Of a stretch of DNA of 64,000 nt, positions 24,739-32,333 are shown in pieces; the first letter of the stretch is position 1, and each line of letters starts with the position of its first letter. A program made the translations under genes and the position numbers. The stretch covers positions 1 through 64,000 of the forward strand of contig CAMSZT010000014.1 in assembly GCA_947066815.1 (NCBI GenBank). Direction: 5' to 3'. The notes below the pieces were generated by a model. That model made no database searches. It was not told the origin of the DNA and saw only the letters and a list, made by a program, of their open reading frames with translations. This DNA is from an uncultured Lachnotalea sp. (lineage in GTDB: Bacteria; Bacillota; Clostridia; Lachnospirales; Lachnospiraceae).

Positions 24739-26172
24739 ATGAGTGAGACAAATAAGGAAAAGACCGTGATCTCCACCAGCGTAGCGGAAAACATGGAGCT
24801 GTTCCACAAGATCTTACGGGTGGATCAGAATTTTGACGTGGTGTACCGTACCATGAAGATCGGCGGCAGGCAGGCCTGCTTCTACTTCGTGGACGGTTTT
24901 GTGAAGGATGAGGTGCTCCAGCGGATCATCCAGTATATGTGCGGGATCGGCGAAAAGGATTTCCCCAAGGAAGCCCATGAGTTTTCCAAAAAATGCCTTC
25001 CCTACGGGGAGATCGGCATTTTAAGAGACGTGGACGAGATCATCACCCAGCTTTTGATGGGCATCACCTGCTTTTTCGTGGACGGCTATGACGCTGCCTT
25101 AACCATCGACTGCCGGACCTACCCGGCCAGAAGCGTGTCGGAGCCGGGGAAGGAAAAGGTCCTCAGGGGTTCCAGGGACGGGTTCGTGGAGACTCTGATC
25201 TTCAACACGGCCATGATCCGCCGCCGCATCCGGGATCCCAGACTCACCGTGGAGATCACCCAGGCCGGAAAAAGCTCCAGAACGGACATCGCCATCTGCT
25301 ATATGGACGGACGGGTGGACACGGAGCTTTTAGACCGGATCAAAAAGCGGATCGAAAATCTGAAGGTGGACGCCCTCACCATGAACCAGGAAAGCCTGGC
25401 CGAGTGCATCTTCCCCTATAAATGGTACAACCCCTTCCCCAAATTCAAATATTCGGAGCGCCCCGACACGGCGGCGGCCCAGCTCTTAGAGGGAAACATC
25501 ATCATCCTGGTGGACACCTCCCCGGCCGCCATGATCCTGCCCTCCTCCGTCTTTGACATCATCGAGGAGGCGGACGACTTTTATTTTCCGCCCCTGACCG
25601 GCACCTACCTGCGGCTCTCCCGGATGACCATCTCCCTCCTGGGCGTCATCCTGACCCCTATCTGGCTTCTCCTCATGCAGAATCCGGAGTGGATCCCGGA
25701 GAGCTTCCAGTTCCTGGCCATCAAAGACGCCGTCAACATTCCCCTCATCTGGCAGCTTCTGATTCTGGAATTTTCCATCGACGGACTGAGGCTGGCCGCC
25801 TTAAACACGCCCAGCATGCTGACCACGCCCTTGAGTGTCATCGCCGCCCTGGTGGTGGGAGAGTTTGCCGCCAACTCCGGCTGGTTCAACTCCGAGACCA
25901 TGCTGTACATGGCCTTCGTGGCCCTGTCCAACTACACCCAGTCCAGCTTCGAGCTGGGCTACGCTCTCAAATTCATGCGGCTCCAGCTCCTGATCCTGAC
26001 CTCCGTCTTCAACCTGTGGGGCTTTATCGCAGGCATGGTGATCTTCGTGCTCTCCATCCTCACCAACAAGACCATCGCCGGCAAGAGCTATATCTACCCC
26101 ATCCTGCCTTTCAGCCTGAGAGAACTGAAACGCCGGTTCTTCCGGGCAAGGCTCACGCCCGAGGAGCGGTAG
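24739..26172 (+). CDS. spoVAF: Stage V sporulation protein AF-like (GerA family)
   Basis: Membrane protein of about 477 residues in the GerA/SpoVAF family, which acts in the inner spore membrane during germination. The N-terminal soluble part (FDVVYRTMKIGGRQACFYFV, then DGFVKDEVL) and PYGEIGILRDVDEIITQLLMG look like SpoVAF rather than a nutrient-receptor A subunit. The membrane half follows from about residue 295 (SRMTISLLGVILTPIWLLLM onward). GAAGGGAG lies seven bases before the ATG at 24739. It stands alone here, without the spoVA or gerB/gerC genes, behind a candidate sigma-G promoter. A GerA receptor subunit is the alternative. Confidence 0.82.
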   Translation: MSETNKEKTVISTSVAENMELFHKILRVDQNFDVVYRTMKIGGRQACFYFVDGFVKDEVLQRIIQYMCGIGEKDFPKEAHEFSKKCLPYGEIGILRDVDEIITQLLMGITCFFVDGYDAALTIDCRTYPARSVSEPGKEKVLRGSRDGFVETLIFNTAMIRRRIRDPRLTVEITQAGKSSRTDIAICYMDGRVDTELLDRIKKRIENLKVDALTMNQESLAECIFPYKWYNPFPKFKYSERPDTAAAQLLEGNIIILVDTSPAAMILPSSVFDIIEEADDFYFPPLTGTYLRLSRMTISLLGVILTPIWLLLMQNPEWIPESFQFLAIKDAVNIPLIWQLLILEFSIDGLRLAALNTPSMLTTPLSVIAALVVGEFAANSGWFNSETMLYMAFVALSNYTQSSFELGYALKFMRLQLLILTSVFNLWGFIAGMVIFVLSILTNKTIAGKSYIYPILPFSLRELKRRFFRARLTPEER

Positions 26173-26190
26173 GCATCAGCCAAGAGGAGC

Positions 26191-26243
26191 GCCCCCATGC
26201 TTCCCCGGCAAGACCGAAGTGTCTGCCGTGGAAGCATGGGGGC
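26191..26243 (+). terminator. Hairpin after spoVAF
   Basis: GCCCCCATGCTTCC (26191-26204) pairs perfectly with GGAAGCATGGGGGC (26230-26243), giving a 14-bp GC-rich stem with a loop of about 25 bases. The following sequence (ATATTTA) is only moderately T-rich, so it may be a weak terminator for spoVAF. Bases 26244-26424 show no gene. Confidence 0.6.
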
Positions 26244-26424
26244 ATATTTACTCTACAAATTTCGTCCCTGATACTGTATCGCCACAACATATACGATTTT
26301 ATGAAACTCATCGATTCGGAAGATGGCAATATTAATCATAACATGATCATGCTCTCTTCACAACAGAAACTGCCGATCTGCCCTGTACCCTTTCAAACTA
26401 TAAAACGCTTTGAACACCGTTTCC

Positions 26425-27849
26425 CTAACACTGACTCAGCCTCTCATCCAGAAGCTCCCGGATCAGGGCTGTATCCGCAGTATTCTTTAGCGCCTTCATA
26501 CAGGCGCCGAACAGGGCCTGCTTCGCCTTCACCTTGCCGTTCCGGTAATCCTCCAGCGCCTTGGCGTTTTCGTTCAGCACGGTGTCGATCACGCGCTCCA
26601 CCGTCGCCCGGTCAGCCTGGGCGTCCAGGGCGTTCTCCCTGCAGTAGGCGGCGGGATCCACGCCTGTTTCCATCACGGCCGTGAGGATCTTTCTGCCGCT
26701 CATCCGGTTGACCCTGCCGTCGTCGACCATTTTGATGATGGCCGCCAGATCTTTTGCACCCAGCTCCAGGTCGCCCAATAACTTCCCGTTTTTGCGGAGG
26801 ATCCCCGCACAGTCCGTGAGGATCCAGCCCGCGGCGCCCTTCGCATCGCACCCGAGGGCCACGACCCGGTCCAAAAGTTCGCCGGCGTTGTGGTTGTGGA
26901 TCAGCATGTCGATCTCTTTCTCCGAAATGCCCGCCTCTCTATAGTAATCTGCCTTCTCGTCGATGGCTGCCGGCATCTTGGCCTTGATCTCCTCCAGCCA
27001 TTCCTCGTCGATGATGACCGGCATCAGGTTGGCATCGGGAAAATAGCGGTAGTCCGCCGCCGTCTCCTTGTTGCGCATGGCAAAAGTCTTCCCGCTCGCC
27101 TCGTCGAACCGCCTGGTCTCCTGCACCAGCTCCTCCGTCTCAAATTCGATGGCGTCGATGTGGCGCTGCACCTCGTAGCGGATGGCCCGCTCAATGGACT
27201 CGAAGGAGGCCATATTTTTGATCTCCGTGCGGACGCCGAACTCCGTGCTGCCCTCCGGGCGGACAGAGACATTGACGTCACAGCGCATGGCGCCCTCCTC
27301 GCACTCGGAGATCCCGCCGGAGCGGAACATGGTCTTTAACTTGTTCAGGTACACCAGGACCTCCTCCGCGCTGCGAAAATCCGGCTGGGTGACGATCTCG
27401 ATCAGCGGGACGCTGGTGCGGTTAAAGTCGATATAGGAGGCTTTGCCCACATGGACCAGCTTCCCCGCGTCCTCCTCCATATGGATCTGCTTGATGTGGA
27501 TGTCCCGCTCGCCGGATGTCGTCTTGAGGGTCACGCACCCGTTGGTACAGATCGGATGGTTTAGCTGGGTGATCTGGTACGAACAGGGAAGATCCGGATA
27601 GTAATAATTCTTCTTATCAAATGTGGTATATCTGCTGATCTCACAGTTCAGCATGAGTCCCGCCGTGACCGCAAGCTCCACCACCCGCTTGTTCATGACC
27701 GGCAGCATCCCCGGCATCCCGCAGCAGGCAGGGCACACGCAGTCATTGGGCTCCTTCGCCGCCGAATGACCTCCGCAGGAACAGAAGATCTTCGAATTGG
27801 TACTCAGCTCCACATGGGTTTCCAGACCAACGACCATTTCATATCTCAT
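26425..27849 (-). CDS. gatB: Asp-tRNA(Asn)/Glu-tRNA(Gln) amidotransferase subunit B
   Basis: GatB, 474 residues, which phosphorylates the side-chain carboxylate of mischarged Asp-tRNA(Asn) or Glu-tRNA(Gln) and transfers ammonia to it. The protein looks intact: VVGLETHVEL at the N-terminus, a zinc-type cysteine set (CSCGG and CVCPACCG), the HMEEDAGKLVHVG core and ETRRFDEASGKTFAMR. A complete YqeY-like C-terminal tail follows from about residue 400. Its start overlaps the gatA-like stop by four bases, so the two are translationally coupled. It is the last gene of the run aspS-gatC, gatA-like, gatB. Its usual ammonia donor GatA is catalytically damaged here. Confidence 0.93.
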   Translation of the reverse strand: MRYEMVVGLETHVELSTNSKIFCSCGGHSAAKEPNDCVCPACCGMPGMLPVMNKRVVELAVTAGLMLNCEISRYTTFDKKNYYYPDLPCSYQITQLNHPICTNGCVTLKTTSGERDIHIKQIHMEEDAGKLVHVGKASYIDFNRTSVPLIEIVTQPDFRSAEEVLVYLNKLKTMFRSGGISECEEGAMRCDVNVSVRPEGSTEFGVRTEIKNMASFESIERAIRYEVQRHIDAIEFETEELVQETRRFDEASGKTFAMRNKETAADYRYFPDANLMPVIIDEEWLEEIKAKMPAAIDEKADYYREAGISEKEIDMLIHNHNAGELLDRVVALGCDAKGAAGWILTDCAGILRKNGKLLGDLELGAKDLAAIIKMVDDGRVNRMSGRKILTAVMETGVDPAAYCRENALDAQADRATVERVIDTVLNENAKALEDYRNGKVKAKQALFGACMKALKNTADTALIRELLDERLSQC

Positions 27850-29036
27850 AGCGATCCACCTGCCCTTTCCACACTTCCCGCAAGACTTAAGAGGACACTC
27901 TCGTTCAATGCTTTCCCCATGAGCTGGACGCCGCCGCAGGCCAGTGCGGGGATCCCGGTCAGGTTCGGAACGGAAGTAAATACCGACTCCTGAAAGACCG
28001 TCTCAAATGCGTCCCGGATGTCATAGGCTTTATATGCCGCTTTGCCGCATGCCGGCGCAAGGACCGCGTCATAGTCCTTCATCAGCTCCGCAAACCTTTC
28101 TGCCACGACACGGCGGACCTTGAGGGATTTTCCGTAGCAGTCCTCGTAACGGCCCTTCGACAGCACGTCGGAGCCATAAAGGATCACGGCCTTGGTGAGA
28201 AAATTAAACCCTTCGGTCCTGGTATTGACATACAATTCATCAATATTCTTATACTCCGCCGCACGGTGGCCAAACTTTACGCCGTCATAGCGGGAAACGT
28301 TGTTGCAGGTCTCCGCGTCCATGAGGATCTGCCATGCGGTATTGGCGGTCTCAAAGAGATCACAGGAGACCTCCTCCACGGCTGCACCGTTTTTGCGAAG
28401 CTTCTCCCCATATGCCTCCACACGCCCGCGGACTTCGCCGTCCGCCCTGTCAAGAAGCTCCCTGACGATACAGACCTTCTTTCCGCGGACCGCCAGGTCC
28501 GTGCGGTAATCATAACTCTCTTCTCTCAGGCTGGTGCCGTCCTTCCCGTCGTGTCCCGCGATCACGCCCATGATCTCCCCGATGCTTTCCACGTTCCCGG
28601 CATATACCCCTATCTGCTCGCCGGAAGCGGCACAGGAGATCACGCCGTAGCGGGAAACGGTACCGTAGGTGGGCTTCAGAAAATCGACGCCGGAGAGAGC
28701 CGCGGCACGTCTGGGCGCCCCGTTCAGATCCACTCCCAGGGCCGCCTTCACCGCCCCCCGGGACACAAGTCCGGCGGCAGCACCTGTAAGCTCCTCTTCT
28801 TTGTCCGCATAATAGGAAAACTCGCCCACAAGATCAAGGCCGAATTCTCCCACCTGGGTTTTGCCTGAAACAACATACCCTTTTTTCTCCAGACGGGTGA
28901 CGGCTTCCGCACTGAACAAAGGCCGAAAGCCTTCCAGGATCCGCGAACCGGCTGCGGCCTGCACCCCTTTTACGAGGATCGTGTCGTCAACGGCCACGGT
29001 CCCCTGATCCGACAACTTTACTACATAATCGCTCAT
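27846..29036 (-). CDS. GatA-like amidotransferase subunit lacking the amidase triad
   Basis: GatA homologue of 396 residues, against about 485 in normal GatA. Family likeness is clear in GKTQVGEFGLDL, FLKPTYGTVSRYGVISCAAS and FNFLTKAVILYGSDVLSKG. The catalytic Ser-cisSer-Lys triad is gone. The lysine of IKDNI is Asp17 (VDDTI), the GGSSGG loop reads LTGAAAG (84-90), and the nucleophile in TGGSIR is Ala107 (LNGAPR). The N-terminal helices before the amidase core are also missing. The frame is open and cleanly coupled to gatB, so it is kept as a protein. It probably holds GatB and the AspRS-GatC fusion together but cannot release ammonia from glutamine. Start 29036 follows GAGGTG; an in-frame GTG at 29045 is less likely. 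Confidence 0.88.
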   Translation of the reverse strand: MSDYVVKLSDQGTVAVDDTILVKGVQAAAGSRILEGFRPLFSAEAVTRLEKKGYVVSGKTQVGEFGLDLVGEFSYYADKEEELTGAAAGLVSRGAVKAALGVDLNGAPRRAAALSGVDFLKPTYGTVSRYGVISCAASGEQIGVYAGNVESIGEIMGVIAGHDGKDGTSLREESYDYRTDLAVRGKKVCIVRELLDRADGEVRGRVEAYGEKLRKNGAAVEEVSCDLFETANTAWQILMDAETCNNVSRYDGVKFGHRAAEYKNIDELYVNTRTEGFNFLTKAVILYGSDVLSKGRYEDCYGKSLKVRRVVAERFAELMKDYDAVLAPACGKAAYKAYDIRDAFETVFQESVFTSVPNLTGIPALACGGVQLMGKALNESVLLSLAGSVERAGGSL

Positions 29037-29046
29037 GTCACACACC

Positions 29047-31122
29047 TCACTTTACAAGCCTGGGCACCTGCCAGCTGTTTTCATTTCGCTCCGGAGCGCC
29101 CTCCAGCAGACTCTCCCTTGTAAAGGGCTGCTTTCGCTCATCCTCACGGAGGACGTTGCTCATGGGCATCACATGGACCATCTCCTCCACGCCTTCCGTG
29201 TCAATCTCCCTAAGCGCTTCCTCATACCCCTTCATCATCCGGAAAATATCCTGCATATCCTGCTCCTCTGTCTCCGTCAGGGATAGCTGGTTGAGCTGAT
29301 TGGCGTTGGAGAAGGTGGCACGTTTTTCGCTGTGCCCCCTGCCGCCTCCCACGGGAGCGGTGCGGGAAGCGAGCGCACTGGTGCTGCCGAGGAGATGGAC
29401 GTCCTCCAGCTGCTGGTTCGTGACCTCGCCGGGAGCGCCGAGGAGGAGGTCCTGGGCATTGCCGTTTAAGGGGAATGCGATCACTTCCATGATCTTTTCT
29501 TCCCCTGTGAGGAGCATGACCATGCGGTCGATCCCCGGCGCCATGCCCGCGTGGGGCGGAGCTCCGTACTGGAACGCGGTATAGAGAGCATTGAACCTGG
29601 ACTTTAACTCGTCCTCCGTATATCCGGCGATCTCGAATGCCTTTCTCATAATGTCGATGTCATGGTTGCGAACGGCCCCAGAGGCCAGCTCGATCCCGTT
29701 GCAGACCAGGTCATACTGGTAGGCAAGGACCTCGGTCGGATCCTCCCCGAGCAGGGCGTCCATCCCGCCCTGGGGCATGGAAAACGGGTTATGGGTAAAA
29801 ATGGTATCTCCCGTCTCTTCCTCGATCTCATACATGGGGAAATCCACAATGAAGCAGAATTCAAAGGCTTCCTCACGGATCAAGTCCAGCTGCTCCTTGG
29901 CCGCAAGCCAGGAGCGGATATGTCCCGCCTTCTTTTCCGTGTCCTGTTTCTTGTCATCGCAGATGAAAAACAGGGTTTCCCCTTCTTTTACACCGGTCAG
30001 CTCCACGATCTCTGCCTTCTTGGCATCCGACAGGAACTTTGCGATGGGGCCTGCGAAAGCCCCTTTCTTCAGAGTGATGTAGCCAAGGCCGCCGAGGCCG
30101 ACCTCCGGCGAGGTGGCGAACTTCAGGGAATCCTCAAAAAACTTCTTGGACTTTCCTTCACAGCCCGCCACAATGCCGCGGACCGGCTTCCCCTTGAAGG
30201 CCGGAAAATCCACGTCCGCAAAAAATCCCGTCAGGTCGCAGATCACGAGAGGATTGCGCAGGTCCGGCTTGTCGGTGCCGTACTTCATCATGGACTCCGC
30301 ATAGGTGATCCGGCGGAAGGGCTTCTCCGTGATCTTTTTGTCCGAAAACTCCCGGAACGTATCATAGATCACGTCCTCGCAGACCGCGAGGACCTCCTCC
30401 TGGGTCGCAAAGGCCATCTCAAAATCCAGCTGATAAAATTCCCCCGGCGAGCGGTCGGCCCTGGCGTCCTCATCCCGGAAACAGGGCGCGATCTGAAAAT
30501 ACCGGTCAAAGCCGGACACCATGAGAAGCTGCTTGAACTGCTGGGGAGCCTGGGGCAGCGCGTAAAATTTCCCCGGATGCTTCCGGCTCGGTACCAGGAA
30601 ATCACGGGCCCCTTCCGGGGAGGAGGCCGTCAGGATCGGCGTCTGTATCTCGAGAAAATCCTTCTCCTCCATTTTATCCCGCAGGTAACGGATGATCCTG
30701 GACCGCTTTACGATGTTATCGTGGTTTTTGGGATTGCGCAGATCGAGATAACGGTATTTCAGCCGGAGTTCGTCTTTACTCATCTGGGAGGAGCGGGGAT
30801 CGAAGGGCAGCATATTGCGGCTTTTTCCGAGAACCGTGAGGGAATCGGCCGCCAGCTCCACATAACCGGTATCGATCTTCTCATTGACCGTCTCCGGCGC
30901 ACGCTTTTCGACGGTACCGCTCACGGAGATCACCGTCTCGCGGTTCACGTCCTTAAGCAGCTCCTCGTCGTGGACGACCACCTGTGTGACGCCCGTATGA
31001 TCCCGCAGATCGATGAAGATCACCCCGCCGTGGTCCCGCACGACGTCCACCCAGCCGGCCAGCCGGACCGTGCTGCCGATGTGCCCGTCACGAATATCAT
31101 TACAGAACTGTGTCCTATACAT
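29047..31122 (-). CDS. aspS: Aspartyl-tRNA synthetase fused to GatC
   Basis: 691 residues. Residues 1 to about 580 are a bacterial-type AspRS: OB-fold VVRDHGGVIFIDLRDHTGV, class II motif 2 near FRDEDARADRSPGEFYQLD, motif 3 APGIDRMVMLLTG. Position 31 is His, the residue linked to non-discriminating AspRS enzymes that also charge tRNA-Asn. After a Gly/Ser-rich linker (about 580-604) the last 85 or so residues are GatC: LREIDTEGVEEMVHVMP, SNVLREDERKQPFTRESLL, ending WQVPRLVK. So the synthetase and the GatC scaffold subunit are one chain. The start at 31122 follows a perfect AGGAGG; a longer frame upstream has no such site. It is followed by the gatA-like gene (10 bp gap). Confidence 0.92.
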   Translation of the reverse strand: MYRTQFCNDIRDGHIGSTVRLAGWVDVVRDHGGVIFIDLRDHTGVTQVVVHDEELLKDVNRETVISVSGTVEKRAPETVNEKIDTGYVELAADSLTVLGKSRNMLPFDPRSSQMSKDELRLKYRYLDLRNPKNHDNIVKRSRIIRYLRDKMEEKDFLEIQTPILTASSPEGARDFLVPSRKHPGKFYALPQAPQQFKQLLMVSGFDRYFQIAPCFRDEDARADRSPGEFYQLDFEMAFATQEEVLAVCEDVIYDTFREFSDKKITEKPFRRITYAESMMKYGTDKPDLRNPLVICDLTGFFADVDFPAFKGKPVRGIVAGCEGKSKKFFEDSLKFATSPEVGLGGLGYITLKKGAFAGPIAKFLSDAKKAEIVELTGVKEGETLFFICDDKKQDTEKKAGHIRSWLAAKEQLDLIREEAFEFCFIVDFPMYEIEEETGDTIFTHNPFSMPQGGMDALLGEDPTEVLAYQYDLVCNGIELASGAVRNHDIDIMRKAFEIAGYTEDELKSRFNALYTAFQYGAPPHAGMAPGIDRMVMLLTGEEKIMEVIAFPLNGNAQDLLLGAPGEVTNQQLEDVHLLGSTSALASRTAPVGGGRGHSEKRATFSNANQLNQLSLTETEEQDMQDIFRMMKGYEEALREIDTEGVEEMVHVMPMSNVLREDERKQPFTRESLLEGAPERNENSWQVPRLVK

Positions 31123-31162
31123 AAAAAACCTCCTAAATAAAGAGCCGTCTGTCCGGTCCGGC

Positions 31163-31852
31163 CTACTTCTGCCCGTAATAGGCGTTTGCCCCATGCTTTC
31201 GGAAATAATGCTTATCCTGCACGTACTGGACGGCCGGCGTGACTTTCGGGTTCAGCATCTCGGTGCGGGTCGCCATCTTGGCCACCTCATCCAGCACCAC
31301 CGCGTTGTGGACGGCCTCCGCCGCATCCTTCCCCCAGGTGAAGGGGCCGTGGCTGGTGCAGAGGACGCCGGGGGTCGCCATGGGATCCCGGCCCTCAAAG
31401 GCCTCGATGATCACCTTTCCGGTATTTTTCTCATAAGCCTCCTCCACCTCCTCCGGTGTCAGCACCCTGGCGCAGGGGATCTCCCCGTAAAAGTAATCGG
31501 CGTGGGTGGTCCCGTAGCAGGGGATCCCCCGGCCGGCCTGTGCCCAGGAGGTGGCCCAGGAGGAATGGGTGTGGACGATGCCGCCCACTGCGGAAAATGC
31601 CTTGTAAAGCTCCAGGTGGGTCGGAGTGTCGGAGGAAGGACGGAGTTTCCCCTCCACCACATTTCCCGCAAGGTCCACCACCACCATGTCCTCCGGCTTC
31701 ATTGTCGCATAGTCCACGCCGCTGGGTTTGATGACCACCAGGCCGCTCTCCCTGTCGATGGCGCTGACATTTCCCCAGGTGTAGACCACCAGGCCAAACT
31801 CCGGCAGCTCCATGTTTGCACGATACACGTTCTCTTTTAATGCTTCTAACAT
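31163..31852 (-). CDS. araD: L-ribulose-5-phosphate 4-epimerase
   Basis: Class II aldolase-fold epimerase of 229 residues that converts L-ribulose 5-phosphate to D-xylulose 5-phosphate. Motifs: [20 protein letters not shown] near the start, the substrate loop [14 protein letters not shown], and zinc-ligand histidines in [16 protein letters not shown] and TSHGPFTWG; the C-terminal [15 protein letters not shown] is typical of AraD/UlaF/SgbE. No other arabinose or ascorbate gene is near, so the sugar pathway is unclear. It ends 40 bp upstream of aspS-gatC on the same strand and could share its transcript. Confidence 0.92.
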   Translation of the reverse strand: MLEALKENVYRANMELPEFGLVVYTWGNVSAIDRESGLVVIKPSGVDYATMKPEDMVVVDLAGNVVEGKLRPSSDTPTHLELYKAFSAVGGIVHTHSSWATSWAQAGRGIPCYGTTHADYFYGEIPCARVLTPEEVEEAYEKNTGKVIIEAFEGRDPMATPGVLCTSHGPFTWGKDAAEAVHNAVVLDEVAKMATRTEMLNPKVTPAVQYVQDKHYFRKHGANAYYGQK

Positions 31853-31873
31853 AATTTCTCCTTCCTGGATGAC

Positions 31874-31902
31874 CAGGTAATTGCGAAACTCGAAATTACC
31901 TG
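31874..31902. repeat. Dispersed palindromic repeat, copy A
   Basis: CAGGTAATT (31874-31882) and AATTACCTG (31894-31902) form a perfect 9-bp inverted repeat around a GCGAAACTCGA centre. The core AATTGCGAAACTCGAAATT also occurs at 57104 in the cobalamin cluster, so it is a dispersed repeat rather than a private operator of araD. Confidence 0.65.
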
Positions 31903-31925
31903 CATATTATCAAGTGCCTGCGGTC

Positions 31926-31955
31926 AAAAAACGCCGCCGGTTCTCCTGCCCGGCG
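31926..31955 (-). terminator. Rho-independent terminator after Dabb gene
   Basis: CGCCGG (31935-31940) pairs with CCGGCG (31950-31955) around a nine-base loop. On the minus strand it is followed by GCG and six T (A-run 31926-31931). It lies about 30 bp beyond the stop of the small Dabb gene and ends the nfnA-nfnB-Dabb transcript before araD. Confidence 0.7.
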
Positions 31956-31984
31956 ACGTCCTCTGTCATTTTATATATGAAACA

Positions 31985-32287
31985 TCATACTTCATAATCG
32001 CAGCAGGTCCGGTCTGTCATATAAGGCTTCACGCAGGCTGCCCCAGCCGCCACATGGTCCGGATGGACCTGATAAGCCGCAAGAGCTTCGGCAGACTCAA
32101 AGGTACTGTCAAGTACCACGTCCACCGTACTGGTGGAGAGGGGCGGCGAGATCACCTTCACGTCAAGGACCCCTTCTGCGGCCTCTTTCACCGCCTTAAG
32201 CCGTCTCGCAAACTCCTCTGCCACCTGCGCCCGTTTTTCCTCGGACAGCTCCGGTTTAAACTTCCAGCTCACGATGTGCTTTACCAT
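31985..32287 (-). CDS. Dabb-family (stress-responsive A/B barrel) protein
   Basis: Small protein of about 100 residues with the alpha/beta-barrel Dabb fold: MVKHIVSWKFKPE at the N-terminus, then a helix with EEFARRLKAVK, a TSTVDVVLDSTFES strand and AYQVHPDHVAAG. Members dimerise; many have no known reaction. AAGGAG lies eight bases before the ATG at 32287. It follows nfnB by 46 bp and is followed by a terminator, so it is probably the third gene of the nfn transcript. A specific role is not evident. Confidence 0.8.
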   Translation of the reverse strand: MVKHIVSWKFKPELSEEKRAQVAEEFARRLKAVKEAAEGVLDVKVISPPLSTSTVDVVLDSTFESAEALAAYQVHPDHVAAGAACVKPYMTDRTCCDYEV

Positions 32288-32333
32288 GAAAACGCTCCTT
32301 TCGGACGGATTATTAACAGGCAATTGCCTGGGA

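Noticed and set aside
29662-31140. Long plus-strand open frame (492 codons) opposite aspS-gatC
   Set aside because: Antisense shadow of a well-supported synthetase gene.
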